From: Microbacterium sp. 70-16
GTDB taxonomy: Bacteria; Actinomycetota; Actinomycetes; Actinomycetales; Microbacteriaceae
Direction: 5' to 3'
Assembly: GCF_001898315.1 (NCBI RefSeq)
Contig: NZ_MKTQ01000019.1
Coordinates: forward strand, 53,154 to 91,064
DNA: 37,911 nucleotides
The notes under the pieces were generated by a model. The model had not been told where the DNA came from. It did not search any database and saw only the letters and a program-made list of their open reading frames with translations. Position numbers and translations under genes: made by a program. Shown in pieces: positions 1 to 7,220 of the stretch. Positions within the stretch are counted from its first letter, which is position 1; every line of letters begins with the position of its first letter.

Positions 1-79
1 CGTCGCACCCCGAGAATCAGGGACGGCTCAGGGATTCACCCCATGGCGGCACCCACCGCCCGAACGCGAGGATCGATGC

Positions 80-1744
80 ATGACCACCCCCGACCTCGAT
101 CAGCCGCGTCTGGACCGGCCGCCGCTCGATCCCGGACCGCCTCCCGCCGAGCCGACGCGACCGCCGCTGCCCACGGGCGACGCACCCCGCGCGCACGCAG
201 CCGGCGACCGCTTCTTCGCGTGGGCCGCGGGGCTCGGCATCGTCCGCGGCGACGGCTGGATCGGGGGCGTCGCGGCGGGGCTCGCCGCGCGGCTGCGCAT
301 CGACCCGCTGATCGTCCGGGGCATCCTCGTGGTCATCGGCCTGTTCGGATTCCCCGTCCTCTTCCTCTATGCGATCGCGTGGGCGCTGCTGCCCGACCTC
401 GACGGCCGCATTCCGCTGCAGGAGGCCGTGCGCGGTCGCCTCGCTCCGGCGCTCGCCGGCATCGCGGCGTGCGCCGTGCTGGGCCTCGTGCCTGCACCGC
501 TCGCGTTCTTCATCGGCGCGCCGACGCTGTTCAGCGTCGCCCAGTACGGCGGCGGGTTCACGGCTCTCGGCGTCCTGGCCGCGATCGTCGCGGTGCTGCT
601 CGTGGGCGGACTCCTCTTTCTCATCGTGCGTGCGGCGATCGTCTCGCCGCGCGCCGCAGACCCGGTGGCACCTGTGCCGGACCAGCGAACGGCTTCCGCT
701 GCGTCCGCCGCCCCGGATCCGTCCGCCGCCGCATCCGGTTCGGGTCCGGACGCCGCGCCCGCGGACTCGCTGGGGATGGATGCCGCAGGCGACGAATCCG
801 TCGCCGTGGCATCCATCCCCGGCCCAGACTCAGACGGCCCCATCGACGCGGAGGCAGACGCGGACGCCCCGACGCCCGACGACGAGTACGCCGCCTGGCG
901 CGAGCAGCACGCCGCGTGGAAGGTGCAGGAGGATGCCTGGCGCCGCCAGCAGCAGGATGCCGCGCGCATCGCGCGCGAGCAGGCGCGCCGCGAGCGGCAG
1001 GAGCGCGGCGCCGCCTTCACGGCGGAGGCGAGCGAGCGCCGCCGCATCCGCCGGCTCACGAAGCCCCGCACGCCGTTCGCGTTCGTTGCGACAACCCTCG
1101 GGATCGCCGTCGTCACGGGGGCACTCGTCTCGGTGACGAGCGACGCAGAGCTCGCGGGTTCTCTCGGACTTTTCGTCGCGGCGCTGATCGTCGCGCTCGG
1201 CATGGTCGTCGCGGGCATCGCGCGGCGCCGCAGCGGGTTCCTCGCCGCGGTGGCGGTTGTGCTCCTCGCCGGCGGCGCCGCCGCGACCGCGGCCCCCACG
1301 GTGCAGGCGATGCACCTCGGCGATTACGGCATCTCGAACGCGCAGAGTGCCCCAACGTGGCCCGCGGACGCGCCGTTCGTGCAGCCGTGGGGCAACGTTG
1401 GCGTCACCCTCCTCGACACCGGCACGACTGCGGGGCCGATCCACATCGAGAAGCGCTCCGGCAGTACGACCGTGTGGCTCAATCCCGGGGTCACCCTGAA
1501 TCTCGACATCACCGCTCCCCCGTGGACGCCGGTCTTCAGCTCTGACCAGGGTTCGGTCGACCTGCGGTACGTGCCGGACATCACCGTCGACACGCTGGCC
1601 GATGGGCGCCAGCACTACGTCGGGACGATCCCGCCCATCGCCTCCGGCGAGACGACCGGAGGCACCACGCAGACCGTCGTGATCGACCAGCAGTCCGGCT
1701 GGATCGAGATCCGTCAGTACACCCTGATCGAGGAGTCCGAATGA
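80..1744 (+). CDS. PspC domain-containing membrane protein
   Basis: A 554-residue membrane protein. Residues 1-42 are a proline-rich cytosolic tail. A PspC domain follows at about 44-108, with the typical glycine-rich amphipathic stretch and a hydrophobic segment ending in FLYAIAWALLP. More hydrophobic segments lie at about 115-195. A long Ala/Pro/Asp linker (about 200-265) leads to a charged, Arg/Gln-rich probable coiled coil (about 268-320). Three more membrane segments (about 333-405) precede a soluble C-terminal domain. PspC proteins take part in envelope-stress sensing, and in actinobacteria they are often paired with LuxR-type two-component systems; no such partner is visible here. The start has GAGG eight bases upstream. 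The stop overlaps the next gene by four bases (ATGA), so the two are translationally coupled. The domain call is firm; the cellular role is inferred. Confidence 0.85.
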   Translation: MTTPDLDQPRLDRPPLDPGPPPAEPTRPPLPTGDAPRAHAAGDRFFAWAAGLGIVRGDGWIGGVAAGLAARLRIDPLIVRGILVVIGLFGFPVLFLYAIAWALLPDLDGRIPLQEAVRGRLAPALAGIAACAVLGLVPAPLAFFIGAPTLFSVAQYGGGFTALGVLAAIVAVLLVGGLLFLIVRAAIVSPRAADPVAPVPDQRTASAASAAPDPSAAASGSGPDAAPADSLGMDAAGDESVAVASIPGPDSDGPIDAEADADAPTPDDEYAAWREQHAAWKVQEDAWRRQQQDAARIAREQARRERQERGAAFTAEASERRRIRRLTKPRTPFAFVATTLGIAVVTGALVSVTSDAELAGSLGLFVAALIVALGMVVAGIARRRSGFLAAVAVVLLAGGAAATAAPTVQAMHLGDYGISNAQSAPTWPADAPFVQPWGNVGVTLLDTGTTAGPIHIEKRSGSTTVWLNPGVTLNLDITAPPWTPVFSSDQGSVDLRYVPDITVDTLADGRQHYVGTIPPIASGETTGGTTQTVVIDQQSGWIEIRQYTLIEESE

Positions 1745-2130
1745 CCGGCCGCACCGAGCCCCTCGACACCGCCGGCGAGACCCTGCCCCTGCCGGATGCC
1801 CTGCTCGCTCCCCTCGCTACTCCCACTCCTCTCGCCCCCGAGGCGCCGCTCGCGCCCGAGCCCGCGATCGCAACTCCCGTCCTCCGCCCGCGCACCCGCT
1901 GGGCCGGAATCGTGTGGGGACTCGTGCTCGCGGCGGTGGCCGGCGCGGGCATCTGGCTGGCCTCGGGCGATGGCCGCATCGCCGAGCTCGCGACGTGGGT
2001 GCAGGATCTCTCGCCCGCCACGGCGGTGGGCTACGGCATCCTCATCATCGGCGGACTGCTGCTGGTGACGGGGCTCGTGGGCTTGCTGCGCCGCGCGCAG
2101 CGCGCGGTCGCCGCCCGCGCAGGCGCCTGA
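1741..2130 (+). CDS. small two-TM membrane protein coupled to the PspC protein
   Basis: A 129-residue protein whose ATG overlaps the stop of the PspC gene (ATGA), so the two are very likely co-expressed. The N-terminal 50 residues are low-complexity, with repeated PLA/APE motifs. Two hydrophobic helices follow at about 58-78 and 98-117, then a short arginine-rich tail. I recognise no family. The tight coupling suggests a helper or partner of the PspC protein in the membrane. Low-complexity tails of this kind are common in actinobacterial membrane proteins and say little about function. Confidence 0.75.
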   Translation: MTGRTEPLDTAGETLPLPDALLAPLATPTPLAPEAPLAPEPAIATPVLRPRTRWAGIVWGLVLAAVAGAGIWLASGDGRIAELATWVQDLSPATAVGYGILIIGGLLLVTGLVGLLRRAQRAVAARAGA

Positions 2131-2166
2131 TCCCGCCGATGCGCACCCCGGGGAACTGCCCACGCC

Positions 2167-2243
2167 GGCGCATAACTCAGGCAGAATCCCGGTCTGGGAC
2201 GGTTTCAGCCCCGATTCCGGCCGTCCAGCCTGAGTTATGCGCC
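2167..2243. repeat. intergenic palindrome R1 (16-bp arms, 45-nt loop)
   Basis: Arms 2167-2182 and 2228-2243 are perfect 16-bp inverted repeats with core CATAACTCAGGC. They are separated by 45 nt that hold weaker internal complementarity (GGGACGG against CCGTCC; GAATCCCGG against CCGATTC). It lies after the PspC pair and could end their transcript. It belongs to a group of intergenic palindromes found through the window. Confidence 0.85.
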
Positions 2244-2268
2244 GCCTCCCGCCGCCACTCGGTTCGCA

Positions 2269-2341
2269 ATTCAGTCTCCGCGCCACGAAAGACCCCGAAT
2301 AACCCCCAGAAACGGGCTCCGCAGCCCCGCGGAGACTGAAT
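2269..2341. repeat. intergenic palindrome R2 (14-bp arms, 45-nt loop)
   Basis: Perfect 14-bp arms, 2269-2282 and 2328-2341, with core CAGTCTCCGCG / CGCGGAGACTG. The loop is again exactly 45 nt, as in R1 just upstream. The GAGACTG core recurs in the palindromes at 12593-12663 and 34243-34325. Confidence 0.85.
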
Positions 2342-2369
2342 ACCGGACACCGCCCGTGCGAGACCGGGC

Positions 2370-2375
2370 GAGAAT
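2370..2375 (+). promoter_or_regulatory. probable -10 hexamer of yccF
   Basis: GAGAAT lies six bases before the ATG at 2382, the same geometry as the TAGGCT-type -10 hexamers of other genes here. It suggests a leaderless or nearly leaderless transcript. The first base departs from the T of the consensus. Confidence 0.4.
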
Positions 2376-2381
2376 GGCACC

Positions 2382-2771
2382 ATGCGCACGCTGCTGAACA
2401 TCATCTGGATCGTCTTCGCCGGATTCTGGCTCTTCCTCGGCTACGTCGCCGCCGGCGTGCTGCTGTGCATCCCGATCATCACGATCCCGTGGGCCATCGC
2501 GTCGTTCCGCACGGCGGGCTACGTCATCTGGCCGTTCGGCCGCACGATCGTGCCGAAGCCGACGGCGGGCGTCACGTCGTTCCTCGGCAACGTCATCTGG
2601 GTGATCTTCGCGGGCTGGTGGCTCGCACTCGGACACCTGGCCAGCGGCATCGCGCTGTGCATCACGATCATCGGCATCCCGATGGCGATCGCCGACTTCA
2701 AGATGATCCCGATCTCGCTCATGCCCCTCGGCAAGGACATCGTCTCGACCCGCACCGGCGCCTTCGCCTGA
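2382..2771 (+). CDS. YccF domain-containing membrane protein
   Basis: A 129-residue protein with two tandem YccF (DUF307) units, at about residues 1-60 and 66-122. Each has a W-(V/I)-F-A-G-(F/W)-W opening followed by a hydrophobic stretch with a C-I-P-I-I or C-I-T-I-I-G-I-P turn. Both hydrophobic units are complete and the length is typical of the family. YccF proteins are inner-membrane proteins without an assigned reaction. No SD sequence is evident before the ATG, which fits the proposed leaderless start. A strong hairpin follows 27 bases after the stop. Confidence 0.9.
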   Translation: MRTLLNIIWIVFAGFWLFLGYVAAGVLLCIPIITIPWAIASFRTAGYVIWPFGRTIVPKPTAGVTSFLGNVIWVIFAGWWLALGHLASGIALCITIIGIPMAIADFKMIPISLMPLGKDIVSTRTGAFA

Positions 2772-2798
2772 CCCGCAAGACACCGCAGCAGAAACAGA

Positions 2799-2832
2799 CG
2801 GATGCCGGGGCGCACGCGCACCCCGGCATCCG
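2799..2832. terminator. terminator hairpin between convergent genes
   Basis: A perfect 12-bp stem, CGGATGCCGGGG (2799-2810) with CCCCGGCATCCG (2821-2832), and a 10-nt loop. It lies between convergent yccF and the PTS gene and can serve both strands. The stem is an inverted pair of the abundant GGATGCC heptamer. The terminator at 12688-12717 has nearly the same stem. Confidence 0.8.
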
Positions 2833-2852
2833 AAAGCCAGCAGATCAGCAGA

Positions 2853-4385
2853 TCAGCCGGCGACGACGACCGCCTCGCCTGCCGTAGCGGCCGCGTCAGC
2901 CGCGGCGGCCTTGCGGGCCGAGTACTCCTTCACGCCGATGATCGCGAGGGCCGACACGACGAACCCGGCGACGAGCGCGACGACGAACAGCAGCGGGTGG
3001 CCGATGAGCGGCAGCACCCAGATGCCGCCGTGCGGCGCGAGCTGGCCGACGCCGAACGCCATCACGAGGCCGCCAGCGACGGCGCCACCGAGCATGAACG
3101 ACGGGATCATGCGCAGCGGGTCGGATGCCGCGAAGGGTATCGCCCCTTCCGAGATGAACGACGCGCCGAGCAGCCAGCACGACTTGCCCGACTCGCGCTC
3201 CTGCTTGGTCCACAGCTTCGGGCGCACGACGGTCGCGAGAGCAATCGCGAGCGGCGGCACCATGCCCGCCGCCATGACGGCGGCCATGATCATCGCGGGC
3301 GCGTCGCTGGCGGTGGCCGCGTTGACGAGGCCCGTCGTCGCGAAGACGTACGCGACCTTGTTGACGGGTCCGACCAGGTCGAAGCACTGCATGAGACCGA
3401 GGATGACGCCGAGCAGGATCGCGCTGCCGCCGCTGAGCGAGGTCAGCACGTCGGTGAGGCCGTCGTTGATCCACTTCATCGGCGGGCCGACGATGAGCGC
3501 CGTGACGACGCTCGTGATCCCAACCGACAGCAGCGGGATGACGACGACGGGCATGATGCCGCGGATGCCCGCGGGCACCTTCCAGCGCGAGATCCACAGC
3601 GCGAGGTACCCGCCGAGGAAGCCCGTGATGATGCCGCCGAGGAATCCGGCGCCGACGAGGCCCGCGACGAAACCGCCGACGAAGCCGGGCGCGATGCCGG
3701 GGCGGTCGGCGATGCCGTACGCGATGTAGCCCGACAGCGCGGGCACGAGGAACGCGAACGACCACTTGCCGACCCAGAACAGCAGCACGGCCCACGACTG
3801 TGCCGACAGCCACGAGAAGTCGTTCGACAGCCAGTCCATGAGCGCGGTCGGGTCGTTGCCGTTGACGACGCCGGTCACCTCGATCGCACCGTCGGCGGGC
3901 CACGCGATCGTCGCGATCAGGAACCCGATCGCGATCAGGATGCCACCGGCGGCGACGAACGGGATCATGTGCGAGACACCGGTCATGAGGGCACGGCGGA
4001 TGCCGGCGCCACGCCCTTCGCGCGCCGGGGCGGCGACCTCGACGACGGCGACGTCTTCAGCCGCGGCATCCACGACGAAATTGTCGATCGCGGCGATCGC
4101 TTCGTCGATGACCTTCGGCGCTTCGCTGACGCCGCGCTTGACGCCGACGCTGACGGTCGGCTTGCCGGCGAAGCGCTCCTTGTTCTTGACCTCGAGGTCG
4201 GCGGCGAAGATCACGCCGTCGGCCGCGGCGATCACCGCGGGGTCGATCGGGGTGGCGCCGATGGCGCCCTGGGTCTCGACCGTGATCTCGTGGCCGGCCG
4301 CCGCGGCGGCCTGTTCGAGGGCCTCGGCGGCCATGTAGGTGTGCGCGATGCCCGTGGGGCACGACGTCACTGCGACGAACTTCAT
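2853..4385 (-). CDS. PTS fructose-like permease, EIIB-EIIC fusion
   Basis: A 510-residue phosphotransferase permease. Residues 1-100 are a fructose-type EIIB domain, with the phospho-acceptor Cys9 in SCPTGIAHT. A linker of about 25 residues leads to a fructose-family EIIC domain (about 128-490) with many membrane helices, including the MIPFVAAGGILIAIGF opening. The domain order is B-C. No EIIA domain is fused and none is encoded nearby, so the phosphate must come from an EIIA elsewhere. The start is set by AAGGAGA eight bases before ATG; the longer open frame upstream overlaps the repressor gene in another frame and is not used. It is the last gene of an operon after a DeoR repressor and a shikimate-dehydrogenase-like gene. 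No 1-phosphofructokinase is present, so naming it fruA would be premature. The substrate is unknown. Confidence 0.88.
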   Translation of the reverse strand: MKFVAVTSCPTGIAHTYMAAEALEQAAAAAGHEITVETQGAIGATPIDPAVIAAADGVIFAADLEVKNKERFAGKPTVSVGVKRGVSEAPKVIDEAIAAIDNFVVDAAAEDVAVVEVAAPAREGRGAGIRRALMTGVSHMIPFVAAGGILIAIGFLIATIAWPADGAIEVTGVVNGNDPTALMDWLSNDFSWLSAQSWAVLLFWVGKWSFAFLVPALSGYIAYGIADRPGIAPGFVGGFVAGLVGAGFLGGIITGFLGGYLALWISRWKVPAGIRGIMPVVVIPLLSVGITSVVTALIVGPPMKWINDGLTDVLTSLSGGSAILLGVILGLMQCFDLVGPVNKVAYVFATTGLVNAATASDAPAMIMAAVMAAGMVPPLAIALATVVRPKLWTKQERESGKSCWLLGASFISEGAIPFAASDPLRMIPSFMLGGAVAGGLVMAFGVGQLAPHGGIWVLPLIGHPLLFVVALVAGFVVSALAIIGVKEYSARKAAAADAAATAGEAVVVAG

Positions 4386-4435
4386 CGTCTTCGTCTCCTT
4401 GTTGTGTGGATGGTGCGGGATGGGTGGTGAGGGTG

Positions 4436-5197
4436 TCAGACGACGAGCACGTCGGCGCCCGCGGCGCGGATCTCGTCGATCAGCTCGGGCTCGGCGCCGG
4501 TGTCGGTGATGAGCAGGTCGACGTCTTCGAGCGGGCAGATGACGCCGAAGTCGGTGCGGCCGAGTTTGGTGTGGTCGGCGAGCAGGATGACCCGCTCGGC
4601 GCGGCGCACGATCGCGCGCTTGACGGCGGCTTCGCGCAGGTCGGGGGCGCACAGCCCCTTCGTGACCGAGACGGCGTTCGTGCCGATGAAGGCGACGTCG
4701 GTCGAGGTCTCGGCGTACGCACGCTCGGCCCACGAGCCGACGGCCGCGAGGGTGAGCGAGCGGATCTCGCCGCCGACGAGGTGCAGCGTGACGCCCGGTC
4801 GCGCCGACAGCGCGGGGATCAGCGCCGGCGCGTGCGTGATGACGGTGAACTCGACGTCGACCGGCAGCAGGTCGACCATGCGCGAGACCGAGGTTCCGGC
4901 GTCGAACGCGACCGACCCGCCGTCGGGCAGCTCGGCGAGCGCGGCACGCGCGATGCGCTCCTTCTCGTCGGTCTGCGCTCCGACGCGGTCGGTGAGACTC
5001 GGCTCGTAGCCCAGGCGCGCGAGCGGGATCGCTCCCCCGTACACGCGGTGCACGAGTCCCTTGCGCTCGAGCGAGCTGAGGTCGCGCCGGATCGTCTCGG
5101 CCGTCACGTCGAAGCGCTCGGCGAGCGCGACCACTTCGACCCGCCCGTCGGTGCGGGCGGCGTCGATGATGTGGCTCTGCCGGATCGATGACTTCAT
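4436..5197 (-). CDS. DeoR-family transcriptional repressor
   Basis: A 253-residue regulator. The N-terminal winged helix-turn-helix covers about 1-56: VEVVALAERFDVTAETIRRD followed by a LERKGLVHRVYGGA wing, the DeoR signature. A sugar-phosphate sensor domain (DeoRC, about 75-235) contains FDAGTS and the IGTNAVS/LADHTKLGR segments. Members usually repress sugar-uptake operons and are released by a phosphorylated sugar. It lies 50 bases upstream of the EIIBC gene on the same strand and downstream of the dehydrogenase gene, so it probably regulates this operon. Candidate operator repeats are at 6160-6220. No clear SD precedes its ATG. A 15-bp direct repeat lies just upstream. Confidence 0.9.
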   Translation of the reverse strand: MKSSIRQSHIIDAARTDGRVEVVALAERFDVTAETIRRDLSSLERKGLVHRVYGGAIPLARLGYEPSLTDRVGAQTDEKERIARAALAELPDGGSVAFDAGTSVSRMVDLLPVDVEFTVITHAPALIPALSARPGVTLHLVGGEIRSLTLAAVGSWAERAYAETSTDVAFIGTNAVSVTKGLCAPDLREAAVKRAIVRRAERVILLADHTKLGRTDFGVICPLEDVDLLITDTGAEPELIDEIRAAGADVLVV

Positions 5198-5210
5198 CGT
5201 GGTGACTTCG

Positions 5211-5252
5211 CTGTCGGCTCGGGGGCTGTCGGCTCGGGGGCTGTCGGGTCAG
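5211..5252. repeat. 15-bp tandem repeat, 2.7 copies
   Basis: The unit CTGTCGGCTCGGGGG is repeated in tandem, the last copy partial and diverged. It lies between the stop of the dehydrogenase gene (5263-5265) and the start of the DeoR gene, in the leader of the latter. Too few copies to assign a role. Confidence 0.7.
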
Positions 5253-5262
5253 GCGGTGGGGC

Positions 5263-6108
5263 TCAGTGCGACGCGAGGTACGCGGCGGGGTCGACAGAGA
5301 ACAGCTCCGCCCGGTCGATCTGCTCGTCGGTCGGGGTGACGCCGGTGTAGAGGGCGAACTGCTCCTTGGCCTGCCGCACCATGACGAGATCACCCGTGAT
5401 GACGGTCTTGCCCTCGGCACGCGCGAGGTTTACGAGCGGCGTCTCGGCGGGCAGGTACACGACGTCGAAGACGTAGTCGGCGGCACGCACGGCATCCACA
5501 TCGAAGGCGAGCGCGTCGGACTCGGCGCCGCCGGCCATGCCCACGGGCGTCGCGTTGATGAGCAGGCCCGGGCGGCGGTCGCCGAGGGTCGTGTCGGCCT
5601 CGACGCCGTAGCGGGCGGCGAGGTCGCGACCGCGCTCGGGGTTCGTCGGCGACAGCACGACGCCGTCGCGGAAGCCCGCGTCGACGAGGGCGGCGAGCAC
5701 GGCCTTGGCCATGCCGCCGGCGCCGAGCAGCGCGAAGGGCGTCGTCGGGGGAACCTCGTAATCATCGAGCAGGGTCCGCACGGCGATGAAGTCGGTGTTG
5801 AGCCCCGTCAGCTTGCCACCGTCGTTGACGATCGTGTTCACCGAGTCGATCGCGCGCGCCGAGTCCTCGAGCTCGTCGAGGAACGGGATGCACGATTCCT
5901 TGTAGGGCATCGAGACGCTCGCACCGCGGATGCCGAGGGAGCGGATGCCGCCGATCGTCGCGCCGATGTCGGACGAGCTGAACGACTTGTAGAGGTAGTT
6001 CAGGCCGAGTTCGTCGTAGAGGAAGTTGTGGAAGCGATTGCCGTGGTTGCCGGGCCGAGCGGCCAGCGAGATGCACACCACGGTGTCCCGATCGATCATG
6101 TTCACCAT
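5263..6108 (-). CDS. shikimate dehydrogenase-like protein (SDH-L / HI0607 type)
   Basis: A 281-residue member of the AroE superfamily. The N-terminal substrate domain keeps the catalytic Lys70 (SMPYKE) and Asp106 (LNTDF). A Rossmann NAD(P) domain has GAGGMAKAV at about 130, and NATPVGM follows at about 180. The opening LAARPGNHGNRFHN, then LGLNYLYKSF and SLGIRGASVSMP, match my memory of the Haemophilus HI0607 'SDH-like' group rather than biosynthetic AroE. That group was reported to oxidise shikimate only weakly, so the real substrate is open. It is first in an operon with a DeoR repressor and a PTS EIIBC permease, which suggests carbohydrate or cyclitol catabolism rather than aromatic synthesis. 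AAGGGAA lies six bases before the chosen ATG; an internal ATG at codon 4 is less well placed. Confidence 0.82.
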   Translation of the reverse strand: MVNMIDRDTVVCISLAARPGNHGNRFHNFLYDELGLNYLYKSFSSSDIGATIGGIRSLGIRGASVSMPYKESCIPFLDELEDSARAIDSVNTIVNDGGKLTGLNTDFIAVRTLLDDYEVPPTTPFALLGAGGMAKAVLAALVDAGFRDGVVLSPTNPERGRDLAARYGVEADTTLGDRRPGLLINATPVGMAGGAESDALAFDVDAVRAADYVFDVVYLPAETPLVNLARAEGKTVITGDLVMVRQAKEQFALYTGVTPTDEQIDRAELFSVDPAAYLASH

Positions 6109-6154
6109 CTGGACGTTCCCTTCGTCTTCGAAGTCGGACGGTCAACTCTGCGGT

Positions 6155-6235
6155 CCGACGTTGGTTTGATTGATTCTACGTTGTTTCATGCCCGTTTGCC
6201 TAGTTCTTGTTGGTTTTGCTCGCGTTTTTGGCATC
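6155..6235 (-). promoter_or_regulatory. AT-rich promoter/operator region of the SDH-DeoR-PTS operon
   Basis: A distinctly AT-rich patch upstream of the minus-strand operon. On the minus strand TAGGCA and TAGAAT are 18 bases apart, a weak -35/-10 pair. On the plus strand three related direct repeats, GTTGGTTTGAT (6160), GTTGTTTCATG (6180) and GTTGGTTTTGC (6209), are spaced 20 and 29 bases apart. Direct AAACCAAC-like repeats of this kind resemble DeoR-family operators. Autoregulation by the DeoR gene in the operon is inferred. Confidence 0.45.
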
Positions 6236-6395
6236 CATCGGCCGGAGAAACCCGCCGAAACGGACATGAACTGTGGGATGCCACAGGGCACTCCCCCCCT
6301 GCTCGATGGGCGCACGAGGACACGCGACGACGCAAACCGAAACCACACGTCACAGCCCTCGCCAGCGTCGGCGGGCCGGGTTAGCGTGGGGTCAT

Positions 6396-6471
6396 CGCGG
6401 CGATCCGGGCGGTCCCGGGCACCGGCTCATAACCGGTTGCGTTGCGGGTTCGACTCCCGCCGTCGCGTCCA
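6396..6471 (+). tRNA. tRNA-Met (CAU)-like gene with atypical D arm
   Basis: A 76-nt cloverleaf. The acceptor CGCGGCG (6396-6402) pairs with CGTCGCG (6461-6467), with one G-U pair. The anticodon stem ACCGG/CCGGT carries the loop CTCATAA (anticodon CAT). The T arm is GCGGG-TTCGACT-CCCGC, and CCA is encoded. The length, T loop and anticodon loop are canonical. The D region is not: positions 8-9 read AT instead of T-purine, the D stem is CCGG/CCGG with only a six-base loop, and the discriminator base is T. The first pair is C-G, so it lacks the C1/A72 mismatch of bacterial initiators. It may be a divergent elongator, an isoleucine-2 type, or a decaying copy. Confidence 0.6.
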
Positions 6472-6513
6472 CTTCGCCGCCCCGACGCACGTCCACTTCG
6501 CCGAGCCGACGCA
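6466..6513. repeat. 24-bp tandem duplication starting in the tRNA 3' end
   Basis: Two adjacent 24-bp units (6466-6489 and 6490-6513) match at 22 of 24 positions. The first starts inside the tRNA acceptor (CGTCCA), so the 3' six bases of the tRNA are repeated 24 bases downstream. This is too short and too local to call an integration site. Confidence 0.7.
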
Positions 6514-6610
6514 AGATGTCGGTGCGCGCCACCTCCACCGACAACGCGCGTCGGGTCGCCGCCGCGCGCGGGGCGAGGCGAGGCGCGCGCGGGGTGGGAG
6601 GATGGGGGTG

Positions 6611-6958
6611 ATGGCATCCCCACGCACACCCTCTGCCCGGCAGCGCAATGCGCTGATCCCCGGGGTCATCGCGGCGGCCGCGCTGATCGCTGGCATCCCG
6701 CTGATCGCGACCGACGGGGCGATCGTGATCTGCTTCATCGTCGCGATCCTCGCCCTGATCATCGGCTGGTTCGCCGCGCAGGCGAAGCAGTGGTGGTGGA
6801 CCGTCGTCATGATCGCGATCGCGGTGCTGTGGAACCCGGTCTACCCGTTCGAGTTCACCGGACCGCTGTGGCTGACCGCCCACGTCGTCACGGCGGCGCT
6901 GCTGATCGTCGCCGGCGCCCTCATCAGTGTGCCACGCGCGGGCACCGAGCAGCGCTGA
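6611..6958 (+). CDS. small four-TM membrane protein, possibly DUF6804 family
   Basis: A 115-residue protein with a short polar N-terminus and four hydrophobic helices, at about 14-33, 36-54, 58-72 and 86-105. AKQWWWTVVM and LWNPVYPFEF lie between helices. The WNP-x-x-P loop recalls small membrane proteins of the DUF6804 type, but that is from memory. The ATG at 6611 is preferred: GGAGG (6597-6601) sits nine bases before it. The alternative ATG at 6602 abuts the SD. No function is known. It is not obviously in an operon with its neighbours. Confidence 0.75.
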   Translation: MASPRTPSARQRNALIPGVIAAAALIAGIPLIATDGAIVICFIVAILALIIGWFAAQAKQWWWTVVMIAIAVLWNPVYPFEFTGPLWLTAHVVTAALLIVAGALISVPRAGTEQR

Positions 6959-6986
6959 AACCGGCCCCCACGCGGATGCCGGTGCC

Positions 6987-6992
6987 TAGGCT
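6987..6992 (+). promoter_or_regulatory. -10 hexamer TAGGCT of the zinc-ribbon gene
   Basis: TAGGCT lies six bases before the GTG at 6999. This is the commonest start-site geometry in the window and indicates a leaderless mRNA. Confidence 0.6.
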
Positions 6993-6998
6993 GGAACC

Positions 6999-7145
6999 GT
7001 GACCAGCCGCTCCCTGCAACCGTGGGAATGCCCGACCTGCGGTGATCGCCTCTCGTTCGAGATCCTCGACGATGAGCGGTTCCTCGTCGCGTGGTCGTGC
7101 CTGAACTGCGGCCTCGTCCGCGCGACGGAGCCCGACTCCCGCTGA
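6999..7145 (+). CDS. 48-residue zinc-ribbon micro-protein
   Basis: A short reading frame, GTG to TGA, encoding 48 residues. It has two CxxC knuckles, CPTC at residues 11-14 and CLNC at 34-37, the layout of a rubredoxin-like or zinc-ribbon fold with about 20 residues between the pairs. The rest is acidic and polar, with no membrane segment. The start is supported by TAGGCT six bases upstream (leaderless). It follows the preceding gene by 40 bases and stands alone. A nucleic-acid or protein-binding role is inferred from the fold only. The frame is short enough to be missed by length-limited gene calls. Confidence 0.72.
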   Translation: MTSRSLQPWECPTCGDRLSFEILDDERFLVAWSCLNCGLVRATEPDSR

Positions 7146-7207
7146 TCGGGGCGCGGGCCGCCGCGCCCCGCCCGGTCACCCGATTGGCACACCTGCATCG
7201 ACGCTGG

Positions 7208-7213
7208 GAGACT
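7208..7213 (+). promoter_or_regulatory. possible -10 hexamer of the hydrolase-like gene
   Basis: GAGACT lies seven bases before the ATG at 7221, matching the geometry of the other leaderless starts, though the first base is not T. The seven-base gap is itself GGATGCC. Confidence 0.35.
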
Positions 7214-7220
7214 GGATGCC

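Noticed and set aside
43..1545. Alternative plus-strand frame overlapping the PspC gene
   Set aside because: Arg/Ala-rich translation with no hydrophobic helices; the frame starting at 80 has the PspC domain and an SD.
2853..4385. Calling the EIIBC gene fruA
   Set aside because: No EIIA, no 1-phosphofructokinase and an unusual dehydrogenase partner; substrate unproved.
2802..4430. Long plus-strand open frame of over 500 codons across the PTS gene
   Set aside because: It is Arg/Asp-rich with no domain and lies antisense to a clear EIIBC gene; long shadow frames are expected at this G+C.
5263..6108. Calling the dehydrogenase aroE
   Set aside because: It matches the HI0607-like group and sits with a PTS and a DeoR repressor, not with aromatic synthesis genes.
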